Shown: positions 18,568 through 30,383, numbered from the stretch's first letter. The stretch: 64,000 bases of DNA from Pantoea septica (GCF_002095575.1 NZ_MLJJ01000001.1:1-64000); one strand, 5' to 3'. A program made the numbers and translations. Notes: a model not told the origin generated them from the sequence alone.

Positions 18568-21500
18568 TTACGCGCTTTCAGGTCGGGTCGCCGGAGCGGT
18601 GGCCTGATGCGTCGCGCTGTGACCGCCCGCTGCGCCTTTGCCTTCGAAGTCGAACGGCGCGCGCACCCAGTCGCTGTGGCGTGCTGGCTCCGGCTGCCAG
18701 GCTGGCGCCGGGGCTTTCGTCATCGGCGCGGAGGCGTGATGCGTAAAGCGGACGGCGGCTTCCTGCGGCGCGGCGTCGCGAGCCGGAACGGGCGCATGCG
18801 GCTCGCTAATCGGCTCAGGCGCGCTCGCTGCCGCAACCGGCGCGTTCAGCACTTCCTCAACCTGCGCTTCTGCTTCCGGCGTCACGTCGTGCGCTGATTC
18901 AGCGGCGATCTCGGTGGCGTCGGCGGCTGGCGTCGCTTTTTCAACAACTGGCGCGGCTGGAACAGCCTGCTCGGCGATCGCTTCCGCTACGGCTTCGTCG
19001 GCGGCCGGGATAACGGCAGGTTCATGGTTTACCGGAGCCTCGATCGGCGCGGTGTTATCCGTATTCACCAGCGTGACCGGCGTTTCCGCCTGAGGTTGAG
19101 CCGGCTGCACGTCATCAGCCTGTTGCGCTTCAGCGGCATTGACCTGCGGCGCGACGTCAGCCTGTTGGGCTTCAGCGGCATTGGTTTGCGGCGCGACGTC
19201 AGCCTGCGGCGCGGCTTCGACAGCGGCAACCGGCAGGGCGATAGCGCCTGCGGTCTCTTGCTGGCTGTAGTCCGGCGCTTCCTGCTGTGGCTCCTGCATC
19301 TCTACCGGCTGAGCGACCGGATAGCGTACCCAGACCTTGCCGGAAGCCATTTCAGGCGAGGCGGCGGCGGCAGCCAGCGGCATTGCCGACTCGGTCGGAT
19401 AACGCTCGTCGCGATAGCGACGGCGACGCTGCCCGCTGACGCGCAGGTGGCGCGGCGAACGGCGCGAGCGGCGCGGCATATTGCCGTTGTCGCGGTTTTC
19501 CGTCTCATCCTGTTCGAACTGGGCTGGCTCTTCGATCTGCGGCGCGTTGCGTACGGTCGCTGGCTGCGTTTCCACCGCTTCCGCTGTCGGCTGCTCAGTC
19601 TCGCCGGCGATACGCACTTTCTGCGTCAGCTGGCGCGGCTTGCGGCGCGGCATAACCTGAACGCGCTCATCTTCCTGCGCTTCCGGGGTCTCGACGACGT
19701 CAGCGGCGGCGGCGGTTTCAACGGCTTTGCTCGCTTCCTGCTGCGCGCGCTTCTCTTCCTGACGACGACGCTGGCGCTCGGCGCGCTGTTCGCGACGCTG
19801 CTGCTGTTGCTCTTCGCGCTGCTGGCGCGCTTCGTCGCTCAGAACCGGGCTACGCTCTTCGCGCGCTTCGTTCTGCGGCGACTGGCGCTTGTTGCGACGC
19901 GAATCGGCGTTGTCGCGCGGCTCGCGGCTCTCGCGACTTTCACGCGGCTCGCGGCTTTCGCGCGGTTCGCGATTCTCACGCGGCTCGCGGCTTTCGCGCG
20001 GTTCACGGTTTTCACGCGGCTCGCGGCTGTCGCCGTTGCGCGGCGTACGCTCGCGACGGTTGTTGTTGCGGCGATTGTTGCGACGATCGCCGCGCTCTTT
20101 GGCGCCGCTGTCGTTTTCGCTCTCTTCGCTGCTGGCCTGCGGCGCCGGCGTAGCTTCCGCGGCAGGTGCTGGGGTAGGCTCGTCGCCGCCGAACAGTTTT
20201 TTCAGCAGACGGCTAAAGAAGCCGCTACCGCTGGCGGCGGCTGGCGCTGCGGCGGCCGGTTTGGCTGCAGGCTGCGGCTCAACGGCTTTAGGCTGCTCGG
20301 CTGGGGTCTCGGCCGGCGCCGGCGGCGCGTCAGGCATGACGAAGGCGGCCAGCGCGGGTTGCTCAGGACGACGGCGCTCGGCGTGTTCCTCTTCCGACGG
20401 CATCGCCATTTCGGCTTCATGCAGCTTCGGCAGGTGATAGCTGAGGGTCTGCGTCTCTTCGCCTTTGCGCACGCGCAGCACCGAGTAGTGCGGCGTTTCC
20501 ATGCGATCGTCCGGCACGATAATCGCGCGAACGCCGCCCTGGCGCTTCTCAATGGCGTTCACCGCTTCACGTTTTTCGTTCAGCAGGTAAGAGGCGATCT
20601 GCACCGGAACAATGGCGTGCACCTCTTTGGTATTGTCTTTCAGCGCCTCTTCTTCAATCAGGCGAAGAATCGACAGCGACAGCGATTCATTGTCGCGGAT
20701 GGTGCCGGTGCCACTACAGCGCGGGCAAACGTGATGGCTCGACTCACCCAGCGACGGGCTGAGGCGCTGACGCGACATCTCCAGCAGGCCGAAGCGCGAA
20801 ATATGACTGATCTGAATGCGCGCGCGATCCTGACGCACCGCTTCGCGCAGGCGATTTTCCACCGCGCGCTGGTGACGCACCGGCGTCATATCGATAAAGT
20901 CGATAACGATCAGGCCGCCCAGGTCGCGCAGGCGCAGCTGACGCGCGATCTCATCGGCCGCTTCCAGGTTGGTGTTGAATGCGGTCTCTTCGATATCGCC
21001 GCCGCGCGTGGCGCGCGCCGAGTTAATGTCGATAGCGGTCAGCGCTTCGGTGCTGTCGATAACGATCGAGCCGCCCGACGGCAGGCGCACTTCGCGCTGG
21101 AAGGCGGACTCGATCTGCGATTCGATCTGATAGTGGCTGAACAGCGGGATCTCGCCGGTGTAGAGCTTGATTTTGCTGCTGAAATCGGGACGTCCGAGGG
21201 CGGCGATATGCTGGCGCGCCAGCTCGAGCACTTTCGGGTTGTCGATCAGGATTTCGCCGATGTCCTGGCGCAGATAGTCGCGGAAGGCGCGCACGATAAC
21301 GTTGCTTTCCTGGTGGATCAGGAAAGGAGCAGGGCGGTTTTCAGCGGCTTTTTTGATCGCTCCCCAGTGTTTCAGACGGAAGCTCAGGTCCCACTGCAGC
21401 GCCTCGGCGGATTTGCCTACGCCTGCGGTGCGTACGATCAGGCCCATGCCGTCCGGCAGCTCCAGCGATGAGAGGGCCTCTTTCAGCTCGGTGCGATCGT

Positions 21501-21936
21501 CGCCTTCAATGCGGCGGGAGATGCCGCCCGCGCGCGGATTATTCGGCATTAGCACCAGATAGCTGCCCGCCAGAGAGATAAAGGTGGTCAGCGCTGCGCC
21601 TTTGTTGCCGCGCTCTTCTTTATCGATCTGAACGATCACTTCCTGACCTTCGCGCAGCACCTCTTTGATATTCGGACGGCCTTGCGAGTTGTAGCTGGCG
21701 GGGAAGTATTCGCGGGAGATTTCTTTCAGGGGGAGAAAACCGTGGCGCTCAGCGCCGTAATCGACAAACGCAGCTTCGAGGCTGGGTTCAATGCGGGTGA
21801 TCTTACCTTTGTAGATGTTGGCTTTTTTCTGTTCGTGTCCGGGGCTTTCAATATCCAGATCGTACAGACGTTGTCCATCAACCAGGGCAACGCGCAACTC
21901 CTCCTGCTGAGTTGCATTAATTAACATTCTTTTCAT
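18568..21936 (-). CDS. rne: Ribonuclease E
   Basis: Essential endoribonuclease and degradosome scaffold, 1122 aa against 1061 in E. coli. The catalytic half is conserved: S1 domain (about 39-120), Asp303 in AIDINSARA and Asp346 in VIDFIDM, and the Zn-link CPRC at 404-407. The C-terminal half holds the membrane helix [12 protein letters not shown] (571-582), Arg-rich RNA-binding regions, the enolase-binding stretch near [14 protein letters not shown] (860-873), and a PNPase-binding end ([20 protein letters not shown]). Unusual are a run of EPRE(N/S)R units at 637-675 and a 14-residue repeat at 911-943. These repeats account for part of the extra length. A long structured leader lies upstream. 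Confidence 0.98.
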   Translation of the reverse strand: MKRMLINATQQEELRVALVDGQRLYDLDIESPGHEQKKANIYKGKITRIEPSLEAAFVDYGAERHGFLPLKEISREYFPASYNSQGRPNIKEVLREGQEVIVQIDKEERGNKGAALTTFISLAGSYLVLMPNNPRAGGISRRIEGDDRTELKEALSSLELPDGMGLIVRTAGVGKSAEALQWDLSFRLKHWGAIKKAAENRPAPFLIHQESNVIVRAFRDYLRQDIGEILIDNPKVLELARQHIAALGRPDFSSKIKLYTGEIPLFSHYQIESQIESAFQREVRLPSGGSIVIDSTEALTAIDINSARATRGGDIEETAFNTNLEAADEIARQLRLRDLGGLIVIDFIDMTPVRHQRAVENRLREAVRQDRARIQISHISRFGLLEMSRQRLSPSLGESSHHVCPRCSGTGTIRDNESLSLSILRLIEEEALKDNTKEVHAIVPVQIASYLLNEKREAVNAIEKRQGGVRAIIVPDDRMETPHYSVLRVRKGEETQTLSYHLPKLHEAEMAMPSEEEHAERRRPEQPALAAFVMPDAPPAPAETPAEQPKAVEPQPAAKPAAAAPAAASGSGFFSRLLKKLFGGDEPTPAPAAEATPAPQASSEESENDSGAKERGDRRNNRRNNNRRERTPRNGDSREPRENREPRESREPRENREPRESREPRESRESREPRDNADSRRNKRQSPQNEAREERSPVLSDEARQQREEQQQQRREQRAERQRRRQEEKRAQQEASKAVETAAAADVVETPEAQEDERVQVMPRRKPRQLTQKVRIAGETEQPTAEAVETQPATVRNAPQIEEPAQFEQDETENRDNGNMPRRSRRSPRHLRVSGQRRRRYRDERYPTESAMPLAAAAASPEMASGKVWVRYPVAQPVEMQEPQQEAPDYSQQETAGAIALPVAAVEAAPQADVAPQTNAAEAQQADVAPQVNAAEAQQADDVQPAQPQAETPVTLVNTDNTAPIEAPVNHEPAVIPAADEAVAEAIAEQAVPAAPVVEKATPAADATEIAAESAHDVTPEAEAQVEEVLNAPVAAASAPEPISEPHAPVPARDAAPQEAAVRFTHHASAPMTKAPAPAWQPEPARHSDWVRAPFDFEGKGAAGGHSATHQATAPATRPESA
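19912..20028 (-). repeat. EPRE(N/S)R tandem hexapeptide repeat inside rne
   Basis: Codons 637-675 of rne repeat the 18-bp unit for (S/N)REPRE about six times with small changes. The charge pattern (alternating Arg and Glu) fits the disordered RNA-binding region, where E. coli has a less regular Arg/Asp-rich stretch. Such arrays are prone to copy-number change. Confidence 0.85.
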
Positions 21937-22506
21937 CGTTTCTGACTCGTTATTCTCACATGAGTGATAAAGCTGCGGGCATAGTTACCCTGGACGAGTT
22001 CTGACCGATGGCCCCGTGACTAAGTGCCTTACGTCAACCTCCCGGTTGTCGACTGCGCGAGGGGCGCAAATAACGTCGGTGGCCTGTTTTTCATAAGGAA
22101 AAACAGCGCCGTTGCGCTGAAATGCCTGAGAGAAATTGATAACTCCTGCATTTCAAACTTCCGTCCAGGCTGCAACCCGCAGCCCGCTAAGTGCCTGAAT
22201 AAACATCACGTCTTACGCCATTGCTGCGTGTGCGTTTCATTCGGCAAAATGACTAATTAGCTCTTTTTCTGGCCTGAAATGCATCAGACGAGAAACTCAA
22301 GCATTATTCCATTGCTAACCTTCATATAGCAAGGCGACTTTTACCGCCGGATGAAGATTAGTGATGCATAACACCTTAATATGTCGGACGAATGAGCAGG
22401 CTGCTGAAAAAGCCAGCGCACGCTGCGCTTTTTCGCGCGACAAGAGGAGAGTTAAGCACAGAAAAAGGGGTGGCGCTATCACAGGACACTATTTAGAATC
22501 GCCGCC
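21937..22506. promoter_or_regulatory. rne 5' leader and rne/rluC divergent region
   Basis: This 570-bp gap mostly holds the long rne leader (minus), known in E. coli to bind RNase E and feed back on its own mRNA stability. The hairpin CAACC-GGGA-GGTTG (22035-22048) next to the CGCCCCTCGCGCAG block matches the E. coli hp2/hp3 zone as I remember it. A stem AAAAAGC...GCTTTTT lies at 22407-22433, nearer rluC. The rne start site was not pinned down; AATAAT near 22300 on minus is a possible -10. The small plus-strand frame at 22024-22260 is not called. Confidence 0.65.
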
Positions 22507-23463
22507 ATGAAAACAGAGAATCCTGGCGTACAGCTTGTCGCCATTTCGGCTGAAAATGCCGGACAACGCATCGATAACTTTTTACGCACCCAGCTTAAAG
22601 GTGTGCCGAAAAGCATGATTTATCGCATCCTGCGCAAAGGCGAGGTGCGGGTGAATAAAAAACGCATTAAGCCGGAATATAAGCTGGAAGAGGGCGACGA
22701 AGTGCGCATCCCGCCGGTGCGCGTCGCCGAGCGCGAAGAGCAGGCGGTGTCGCCGAAGCTGGAGAAAGTCGCGGCGCTGGCCGAGGCGATCATTTTTGAA
22801 GACGATCATATTCTGGTGCTCAACAAGCCGTCTGGTACGGCGGTGCATGGCGGCAGCGGGCTGAGCTTCGGCGTGATCGAAGGGCTGCGCGCGCTGCGTC
22901 CTGAGGCGCGCTTCCTTGAACTGGTGCATCGCCTCGATCGCGACACCTCCGGCCTGCTGCTGGTCGCCAAAAAGCGGTCGGCGCTGCGCTCGCTGCATGA
23001 GCAGCTGCGCGAAAAGGGGATGCAGAAGGATTATCTGGCGCTGGTGCGCGGCAGCTGGCCGTCGCATCTCAAGAGCGTACAGGCGCCGCTGCTGAAGAAT
23101 ATCCTCCAGAGCGGCGAGCGCGTGGTGCGCGTCAGCAGCGAAGGGAAACCGTCGGAAACGCGCTTTAAAGTGGAAGAGCGCTTCGCCTTCGCCACGCTGG
23201 TCAAGGCGAGCCCCGTCACGGGCCGAACCCATCAGATCCGCGTGCATACCCTGCATGCCGGTCATCCTATCGCCTTCGACGATCGCTACGGCGAGCGGGA
23301 GTTCGACAGCCAGCTGGCCCCAACCGGACTGCGTCGTCTGTTCCTGCACGCCGCCGCCCTGACCTTTACCCATCCCGGCAGCGGCGAAACGCTGCGCTTA
23401 GAGGCGCCGCTCGATAACGAGCTCAAGCGCTGCCTGCAGGCACTGCGTCAGCAAAAAAGCTGA
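22507..23463 (+). CDS. rluC: 23S rRNA pseudouridine(955/2504/2580) synthase RluC
   Basis: Makes three pseudouridines in 23S rRNA. It has 318 aa: an N-terminal S4 domain ([20 protein letters not shown]) and the RluA-type catalytic domain with [12 protein letters not shown], whose Asp is the nucleophile. There is no alternative start: an in-frame TAA at 22453 is followed by no ATG, GTG or TTG before 22507. No Shine-Dalgarno is visible, and a -10-like TAGAAT ends 7 nt before the ATG, so the message may be leaderless or nearly so. Convergent with maf. Confidence 0.96.
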   Translation: MKTENPGVQLVAISAENAGQRIDNFLRTQLKGVPKSMIYRILRKGEVRVNKKRIKPEYKLEEGDEVRIPPVRVAEREEQAVSPKLEKVAALAEAIIFEDDHILVLNKPSGTAVHGGSGLSFGVIEGLRALRPEARFLELVHRLDRDTSGLLLVAKKRSALRSLHEQLREKGMQKDYLALVRGSWPSHLKSVQAPLLKNILQSGERVVRVSSEGKPSETRFKVEERFAFATLVKASPVTGRTHQIRVHTLHAGHPIAFDDRYGEREFDSQLAPTGLRRLFLHAAALTFTHPGSGETLRLEAPLDNELKRCLQALRQQKS

Positions 23464-23476
23464 CGCGCGTTTGGCG

Positions 23477-24061
23477 TCATTCCAGCGGATTGATGCCGAC
23501 CGCCCGCAACATGCCGCTGAGCGCTATCAGCGGCAGCCCGACCAGCGTATTCGGATCGCGCCCCTCCAGCCGCTCGAACAGGCAAATGCCAAGCCCCTCG
23601 CTCTTAAAGCTCCCGGCGCACTGCAGAGGCTGCTCCTTCTCTATATAGGCGTTGATCTCCGCATCGCTGAGAGAGCGGAAGTGCACCACAAAGGGTTCGC
23701 AGCACTGCATCAGCGTCCCGCTACGCGGCTGGTAAAGCGCCAGCCCGGTATAAAAGGTAACGGCGTTGCCGCTCGCCTGACGCAGCTGCGCGAAGGCGCG
23801 TTCGGGCGTGTGCGGCTTGCCGGTGATGACTCCGTCGAGCACGCACACCTGATCCGAGCCGATAATCCAGCTGTCGGGATAGTCGGCGGCCAGCGCCTGC
23901 GCTTTGGCGACGGCGAGGCGCGTCACCAGGGCGTCGGCAGCTTCGCCTGCATGCGGCGTTTCGTCAACGTCGGGCGCAGCGGTAATAAAAGGAAGGCTGA
24001 GTTTGCCCAGCAGCGCCTGACGAAACGGCGAGGTTGAAGCTAAAAGAAGAGAGACAGGCAT
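23477..24061 (-). CDS. yceF: Maf-family nucleotide pyrophosphatase YceF
   Basis: House-cleaning pyrophosphatase of 194 aa; E. coli YceF is reported to prefer 7-methyl-GTP. The start is the ATG at 24061 ([20 protein letters not shown]), aligned with the family; a GTG at 24094 would add 11 residues not seen in homologues. Motifs: LASTSPFR (phosphate binding), DVDET, and [10 protein letters not shown] with the catalytic Asp. The SD is weak. It ends 13 nt from the convergent rluC. Confidence 0.94.
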   Translation of the reverse strand: MPVSLLLASTSPFRQALLGKLSLPFITAAPDVDETPHAGEAADALVTRLAVAKAQALAADYPDSWIIGSDQVCVLDGVITGKPHTPERAFAQLRQASGNAVTFYTGLALYQPRSGTLMQCCEPFVVHFRSLSDAEINAYIEKEQPLQCAGSFKSEGLGICLFERLEGRDPNTLVGLPLIALSGMLRAVGINPLE

Positions 24062-24163
24062 TTTTTCACAATAGTAATGGCGAATTGGTGACACTCATTT
24101 TAAACTGTGCGCCGCACTGGATGCGAATAACTGGTGAAAGATGCTGTGAAACGGCCTTTTTCT

Positions 24164-24192
24164 TTGACTCTATGACGTTACAAAGTTAATAT
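24164..24192 (+). promoter_or_regulatory. Strong sigma-70 promoter of yceD-rpmF
   Basis: TTGACT (24164-24169), exact 17-nt spacer, TAATAT (24187-24192). The predicted start, about 7 nt after the -10, is near 24199, only about 3 nt before the yceD ATG at 24202. The yceD message should therefore be nearly leaderless. Confidence 0.8.
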
Positions 24193-24201
24193 GCGCGCCC
24201 T

Positions 24202-24723
24202 ATGCAAAAGGTAAAATTACCCCTGACGCTGGATCCGGTCCGCGCCGCTCAAAAACGCCTGGATTATCAGGGCGTTTACACCCCTGAACAGGTGGAGCGC
24301 GTAGCCGAATCAGTTGTTAGTGTGGACAGTGACGTGGAATGTACCATGTCGTTTGCGGTTGACAGCCAGCGCCTCGCCGTACTGCAAGGTACAGCGGACG
24401 TGCAGGTTACATTGCGCTGTCAGCGCTGCAACCAGACATTCCCTCATGCTGTCCACTTAAGCTATTGCTTCAGTCCTGTCTCAACCGATGAGCAGGCCGA
24501 GGCACTGCCGGAAGCCTACGAGCCGATCGACGTCGATGATTTTGGCGAAGTCGATCTGCTGGCGGTGATAGAGGATGAAATCATTCTCGCGCTGCCGGTC
24601 GTTCCGGTGCATGATTCTGAACACTGTGAAGTGTCCGAGGCGGACATGGTCTTTGGCAAATTGCCTGCAGAGGCGGAAAAACCAAACCCATTTGCCGTAT
24701 TAGCCAGTTTAAAGCGTAAGTAA
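24202..24723 (+). CDS. yceD: YceD, DUF177 23S rRNA accumulation protein
   Basis: Conserved 173-aa protein linked in E. coli and plants (DUF177) to 23S rRNA levels. A CRQRCN-type pair ([10 protein letters not shown]) gives a possible metal or RNA contact near residue 75. Start [20 protein letters not shown] is conserved, but lacks a Shine-Dalgarno because the promoter runs up to the ATG. It is followed 14 nt later by rpmF. Confidence 0.93.
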   Translation: MQKVKLPLTLDPVRAAQKRLDYQGVYTPEQVERVAESVVSVDSDVECTMSFAVDSQRLAVLQGTADVQVTLRCQRCNQTFPHAVHLSYCFSPVSTDEQAEALPEAYEPIDVDDFGEVDLLAVIEDEIILALPVVPVHDSEHCEVSEADMVFGKLPAEAEKPNPFAVLASLKRK

Positions 24724-24737
24724 TAGGAGTAAGGTCC

Positions 24738-24908
24738 ATGGCCGTACAACAGAATAAACCCACCCGTTCTAAGCGTGGCATGCGTCGTTCGCACGATGCC
24801 CTGACCACTGCAACTCTGTCTGTAGATAAAGTTTCTGGCGAAACGCATCTGCGTCACCACATCACTGCGGACGGTTACTACCGCGGTCGCAAGGTTATCA
24901 CCAAGTAA
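24738..24908 (+). CDS. rpmF: 50S ribosomal protein L32
   Basis: Small basic ribosomal protein of 56 aa (E. coli 57 with Met), translating as [20 protein letters not shown] and ending GRKVITK. The ATG follows AGGAGTAAGGTCC. It sits in the usual place between yceD and plsX, linking ribosome and lipid synthesis genes in one transcript. Confidence 0.98.
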   Translation: MAVQQNKPTRSKRGMRRSHDALTTATLSVDKVSGETHLRHHITADGYYRGRKVITK

Positions 24909-24933
24909 GACTTGCGCTTAGCAAGGTGATACT

Positions 24934-25974
24934 TTGACACGTTTGACCCTGGCTATTGATGCCATGGGCGGGGATTTCGGTCCCTGCGTGACAGTGCCTG
25001 CAGCTTTGCAGGCACTGGCCTCTCATTCGCATCTCAATCTTCTTCTGGTCGGCATTCCCGACGACATCACTCCATTGCTTGCCAAAGCGGATTCCTCGTT
25101 GACAGAACGTGTGCAGGTCATTCCTGCGGAGTCAGTTATTGCAAGCGATGCGCGGCCCTCTCAGGCTATCCGCGCCAGTCGCGGCAGCTCAATGCGTATT
25201 GCGCTGGAGCTGGTAAAAGAGGGACGAGCGCAGGCCTGCGTCAGCGCTGGCAACACCGGCGCCCTGATGGGGCTAGCGAAATTAATGATAAAACCGCTGG
25301 ACGGCATTGAGCGCCCGGCGTTAATGACCGTGCTGCCGCATCAGCAGCGCGGCAAAACGGTGGTGCTCGATTTAGGCGCCAACGTGGACTCCGACAGCGA
25401 GATGCTGGTGCAGTTTGCCGTAATGGGCGCGGTGATGGCGGAAGAGGTGTTAGCGATCCCCAATCCCCGCGTCGCGCTGCTCAATATTGGTCAGGAAGAG
25501 ACCAAAGGGCTGGAGAGCATACGCGGCGCCGCCAACATGCTGAAAGCGTCCGGGCAGATTAACTATATTGGTTACCTGGAAGGCAACGACCTGCTTACCG
25601 GCAAGACAGATGTGCTGGTGTGTGACGGTTTCGTCGGCAACGTCACGCTGAAAACCATGGAAGGCGTGGTAAGAATGTTCCTTTCCCTGCTGAAGTCTTC
25701 AGGGGAGGGAAAAAAACGGTCATGGTGGCTCAAGCTGCTGGGGCGCTGGATTCAGAAACGTCTGGCGCAGCGCTTCGGACATCTCAACCCCGACCAGTAC
25801 AATGGCGCTTGTCTGTTAGGATTGCGCGGAACAGTGATCAAAAGCCATGGCGCGGCCAACCAACGCGCCTTTGCCGTGGCGATAGAACAGGCAGAGCAGG
25901 CGGTGCGACGGCAGGTTCCCGAACGAATCGCCGCGCGTCTTGATGCTGTATTAGCCAGGAGTGACAAAGCCTAG
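24934..25974 (+). CDS. plsX: Phosphate acyltransferase PlsX
   Basis: Converts acyl-ACP to acyl-phosphate in membrane phospholipid synthesis; 346 aa. It uses a TTG start (24934), giving [17 protein letters not shown], as in E. coli. AGGTGA lies upstream. Conserved blocks include [10 protein letters not shown] and [20 protein letters not shown]. The stop TAG is followed directly by the fabH ATG, so translation is coupled. Confidence 0.96.
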   Translation: MTRLTLAIDAMGGDFGPCVTVPAALQALASHSHLNLLLVGIPDDITPLLAKADSSLTERVQVIPAESVIASDARPSQAIRASRGSSMRIALELVKEGRAQACVSAGNTGALMGLAKLMIKPLDGIERPALMTVLPHQQRGKTVVLDLGANVDSDSEMLVQFAVMGAVMAEEVLAIPNPRVALLNIGQEETKGLESIRGAANMLKASGQINYIGYLEGNDLLTGKTDVLVCDGFVGNVTLKTMEGVVRMFLSLLKSSGEGKKRSWWLKLLGRWIQKRLAQRFGHLNPDQYNGACLLGLRGTVIKSHGAANQRAFAVAIEQAEQAVRRQVPERIAARLDAVLARSDKA

Positions 25975-26928
25975 ATGTTTACCAAAATTATCGGTACGGG
26001 CAGCTATTTGCCTAGCCAGGTGCGTTCGAATGCGGATCTGGAAAAAATGGTGGAGACGTCGGACGAGTGGATCGTGACCCGCACCGGCATCCGCGAGCGC
26101 CGCATTGCCGCGCCGGATGAAACCGTGGCCAGCATGGGCTTCGCGGCCGCGCAGCGCGCGCTGGAGATGGCGGGCGTAGAGGCAGGCGACATCGGACTGA
26201 TTATCGTCGCTACCACGTCGTCCAGCCACGCTTTTCCCAGCTCGGCCTGCATGATCCAGCAGATGCTGGGCATCAACGACTGCGCCGCCTTCGACCTCGC
26301 GGCCGCCTGCGCAGGCTTTACCTATGCGCTGAGCGTCGCGGACCAGTACATTAAAAACGGCGCGGTGAAGCATGCGCTGGTGATTGGCTCCGACGTGCTG
26401 GCGCGCACCCTCGATCCCAACGATCGCGGCACCATTATTCTGTTCGGCGACGGCGCGGGCGCGGTGGTATTAGGCGCGAGCGAGGAGCAGGGCATTATCT
26501 CTACGCATCTGCACGCCGACGGCCGCTATGGTCAGTTGTTGACGCTGCCTTACCAGGATCGCGCCAACCAGGACGAGCCAGCCTATCTCACCATGGCCGG
26601 TAACGAAGTGTTCAAGGTGGCGGTAACCGAGCTGGCGCATATCGTTGACGAAACCCTCCAGGCTAATAATCTCGATCGCGAAATGCTCGACTGGCTGGTG
26701 CCGCATCAGGCTAACCTGCGCATCATCAGCGCGACGGCGAAAAAACTCGGCATGGGCATGGATAAAGTGGTGGTCACGCTGGACCGTCACGGCAATACCT
26801 CGGCGGCGTCGGTGCCCAGCGCGCTGGATGAAGCCGTGCGCGACGGCCGTATCAAACCCGGACAACTGATTCTGCTGGAAGCCTTTGGTGGCGGGTTCAC
26901 CTGGGGTTCCGCACTGGTTCGCTTTTGA
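25975..26928 (+). CDS. fabH: 3-oxoacyl-ACP synthase III (KAS III)
   Basis: Starts fatty acid synthesis by condensing acetyl-CoA with malonyl-ACP. It has 317 aa with the full catalytic triad: Cys112 (LAAACAGF), His in VPHQANLRI near 244, and Asn in [10 protein letters not shown] near 274. The ATG abuts the plsX stop. Confidence 0.98.
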   Translation: MFTKIIGTGSYLPSQVRSNADLEKMVETSDEWIVTRTGIRERRIAAPDETVASMGFAAAQRALEMAGVEAGDIGLIIVATTSSSHAFPSSACMIQQMLGINDCAAFDLAAACAGFTYALSVADQYIKNGAVKHALVIGSDVLARTLDPNDRGTIILFGDGAGAVVLGASEEQGIISTHLHADGRYGQLLTLPYQDRANQDEPAYLTMAGNEVFKVAVTELAHIVDETLQANNLDREMLDWLVPHQANLRIISATAKKLGMGMDKVVVTLDRHGNTSAASVPSALDEAVRDGRIKPGQLILLEAFGGGFTWGSALVRF

Positions 26929-26944
26929 TTCACAGGAAAGGAAG

Positions 26945-27877
26945 ATGACGCAATTTGCATTTGTTTTTCCCGGTCAGGGATCACAGACCGTCGGCATGCT
27001 CTCAGAGCTGGCGGCGACCTATCCGCTGGTGGAAGCGACCTTCCGCGAAGCGTCTGACGCGCTGGGATACGATCTGTGGCAGCTGGTCAGCGCTGGCCCG
27101 GCTGAAGAACTGAACAAGACCTGGCAGACGCAGCCTGCGCTGCTGGCCGCCTCCGTGGCGATCTATCGCGTCTGGCAGCAGCAGGGCGGCGCGCAGCCGG
27201 CGCTGATGGCCGGCCATAGTCTTGGCGAATACTCCGCGCTGGTTTGCGCCGGCGTGCTTGATTTCGCCGACGCCATCAAGCTGGTGGAGCTGCGCGGCAA
27301 GCTGATGCAGGAAGCGGTGCCGGAAGGCACCGGCGCGATGCAGGCGATTATCGGCCTCGACGACGCGTCGATTCGCAAAGCCTGCGAAGAGAGCGCGCAG
27401 GGCCAGGTGGTCTCGCCGGTTAACTTTAACTCGCCGGGCCAGGTGGTCATCGCTGGAAATAAAGAAGCGGTCGAACGCGCGGGCGCAGCCTGTAAAGCGG
27501 CGGGCGCCAAGCGCGCGCTGCCGCTGCCGGTCAGCGTGCCGTCGCACTGCGCGCTGATGAAGCCCGCCGCAGACAAGCTGGCGGTAGCGCTGGAAGAGAT
27601 TGCGTTCAATGCGCCGTCTGTTCCGGTGGTCAATAACGTTGACGTAAAATGCGAAAGCGACGCGGCGGCGATCCGCCACGCGCTGGTGCGCCAGCTCTAT
27701 AGCCCGGTTCGCTGGACCGAGAGCGTAGAATTTATGGCGTCGCAGGGCGTTACCCAGCTGCTGGAAATGGGGCCGGGCAAAGTGCTGACGGGTCTGACCA
27801 AACGCATTGTGGACAGCCTGACGGCGGCAGCGGTAAACGACCCGACGTCGCTTTCTGCAGCACTTGAACAGGAATAA
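26945..27877 (+). CDS. fabD: Malonyl-CoA:ACP transacylase
   Basis: Loads malonate on ACP; 310 aa. The nucleophile Ser92 lies in GHSLGEYSAL, and His in VPSHCALM (near 201) completes the pair. The start is the ATG at 26945 (MTQFAFVFPGQGSQTVGML) after AGGAAAGGAAG; a longer in-frame extension from 26885 runs into fabH and is rejected. Confidence 0.98.
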   Translation: MTQFAFVFPGQGSQTVGMLSELAATYPLVEATFREASDALGYDLWQLVSAGPAEELNKTWQTQPALLAASVAIYRVWQQQGGAQPALMAGHSLGEYSALVCAGVLDFADAIKLVELRGKLMQEAVPEGTGAMQAIIGLDDASIRKACEESAQGQVVSPVNFNSPGQVVIAGNKEAVERAGAACKAAGAKRALPLPVSVPSHCALMKPAADKLAVALEEIAFNAPSVPVVNNVDVKCESDAAAIRHALVRQLYSPVRWTESVEFMASQGVTQLLEMGPGKVLTGLTKRIVDSLTAAAVNDPTSLSAALEQE

Positions 27878-27887
27878 GAGGATAAAC

Positions 27888-28622
27888 ATGAGCTTTGAAG
27901 GTAAAGTTGCGCTGGTAACAGGCGCGAGCCGCGGCATCGGCCGCGCGATCGCTGAAACGCTGGTCGCGCGCGGCGCTAAAGTTATCGGCACCGCGACCAG
28001 CGAAAGCGGCGCAGAAGCCATCAGCGCTTACCTCGGCGATAACGGCAAAGGTCTGCTGCTGAATGTGACCGATCCCGCATCGATCGACAGCGTGCTGGAG
28101 AAGGTTCGCGCAGAATTTGGCGAAGTAGACATTTTGGTCAATAATGCAGGCATTACGCGTGACAATCTGTTGATGCGCATGAAAGACGACGAGTGGGCGG
28201 ATATCCTTGATACCAACCTGACGTCGGTCTTCCGTCTTTCAAAGGCGGTATTGCGCGCCATGATGAAAAAGCGCGTGGGTCGTATCATTACCATTGGTTC
28301 CGTTGTTGGCACCATGGGCAACGCGGGCCAGGCAAACTACGCAGCAGCCAAGGCGGGTTTGATTGGCTTTAGCAAATCACTGGCGCGCGAAGTTGCGTCA
28401 CGTGGCATTACCGTAAACGTCGTGGCTCCGGGCTTTATCGAGACGGACATGACGCGTGCACTGAGCGAAGATCAACGTTCCGGCATTTTGACGCAGGTTC
28501 CTGCAGGTCGTCTAGGCGACGCGCAGGAAATTGCCAATGCTGTTGCATTCTTAGCCTCTGACGAAGCAGCCTACATCACGGGTGAAACGCTGCACGTCAA
28601 TGGCGGCATGTACATGGTCTGA
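27888..28622 (+). CDS. fabG: 3-oxoacyl-ACP reductase FabG
   Basis: NADPH-dependent short-chain reductase of 244 aa for the first reduction in fatty acid elongation. It shows the TGASRGIGRA cofactor motif, the NNAG block, and the YAAAKAG catalytic Tyr/Lys pair. The start is MSFEGKVALVTGASRGIGRA at 27888 after AAGAGGATAAAC; the earlier in-frame ATG at 27864 lies in fabD. Confidence 0.98.
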   Translation: MSFEGKVALVTGASRGIGRAIAETLVARGAKVIGTATSESGAEAISAYLGDNGKGLLLNVTDPASIDSVLEKVRAEFGEVDILVNNAGITRDNLLMRMKDDEWADILDTNLTSVFRLSKAVLRAMMKKRVGRIITIGSVVGTMGNAGQANYAAAKAGLIGFSKSLAREVASRGITVNVVAPGFIETDMTRALSEDQRSGILTQVPAGRLGDAQEIANAVAFLASDEAAYITGETLHVNGGMYMV

Positions 28623-28629
28623 TAATCAC

Positions 28630-28700
28630 GAAATCATTTGCATTGTTTGCGGTAAAAACCGCAAAATAGCGTAAAATCGTGGTTCGACCAGCCGGGATTT
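28630..28700 (+). promoter_or_regulatory. Probable acpP promoter region
   Basis: The 153-bp fabG/acpP gap holds a TTGCGGT-AAAA-ACCGCAA inverted repeat (28648-28664) and a -10-like TAAAAT (28673-28678). The matching -35 is ambiguous. A dedicated strong promoter is expected here, as acpP is one of the most highly expressed genes. Confidence 0.45.
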
Positions 28701-28775
28701 TGTTGCATCTTTTTCAACATTTTATACACTACGAAAACCATCGCGAAAGCGAGTTTTGATAGGAAATTAAATAGT

Positions 28776-29012
28776 ATGAGCGATATCGAACAACGCGTTA
28801 AGAAAATCATTGCTGAGCAGCTGGGTGTGAAAGAGGACGAAGTAACAAACTCTGCATCTTTCGTTGAAGACCTGGGTGCTGATTCTCTTGACACCGTTGA
28901 GCTGGTAATGGCTCTGGAAGAAGAGTTTGATACTGAAATTCCAGACGAAGAAGCTGAGAAAATCACTACCGTTCAGGCAGCGATCGACTACATCAATAGC
29001 CACCAAGGCTAA
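28776..29012 (+). CDS. acpP: Acyl carrier protein
   Basis: Carrier of growing acyl chains, 78 aa. The phosphopantetheine site is Ser37 (counting Met) in the [17 protein letters not shown] motif. It is very acidic and four-helical, and almost identical to E. coli AcpP. TAGGAAAT stands upstream. Confidence 0.99.
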   Translation: MSDIEQRVKKIIAEQLGVKEDEVTNSASFVEDLGADSLDTVELVMALEEEFDTEIPDEEAEKITTVQAAIDYINSHQG

Positions 29013-29022
29013 TGAATATCTT

Positions 29023-29050
29023 CAGGCGGTCGCTCGACCGCCTGAGTTTT
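29023..29050 (+). terminator. Hairpin after acpP
   Basis: CAGGCGGTCG-CT-CGACCGCCTG followed by AG and TTTT. It is a stable stem with a short T-run. In related bacteria it gives a short abundant acpP mRNA, with some read-through to fabF. Confidence 0.75.
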
Positions 29051-29057
29051 ATGCTAG

Positions 29058-30338
<1,281 letters not shown>

Positions 30339-30354
30339 CGATTCACGTTCTGGC

Positions 30355-30383
30355 AAAAGGCCCGCACATGCGGGCCTTTTTTT
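30355..30383 (+). terminator. Terminator after fabF
   Basis: AAAAGGCCCGC-ACAT-GCGGGCC followed by seven T residues, 17 nt after the fabF stop. Confidence 0.93.

Noticed and set aside
19024-21471. Long 815-aa plus-strand frame inside rne
   Set aside because: Antisense shadow of the high-GC rne coding strand; low-complexity Arg/Leu/Phe sequence and no ribosome binding site.
22024-22260. 78-aa plus-strand frame in the rne leader
   Set aside because: It lies antisense to the conserved structured leader, starts without an SD, and has no recognisable features. E. coli yceQ is a similarly doubtful call.
22407-22433. AAAAAGC...GCTTTTT stem as a terminator
   Set aside because: No gene ends upstream on either strand; it is more likely part of the rne/rluC promoter region.
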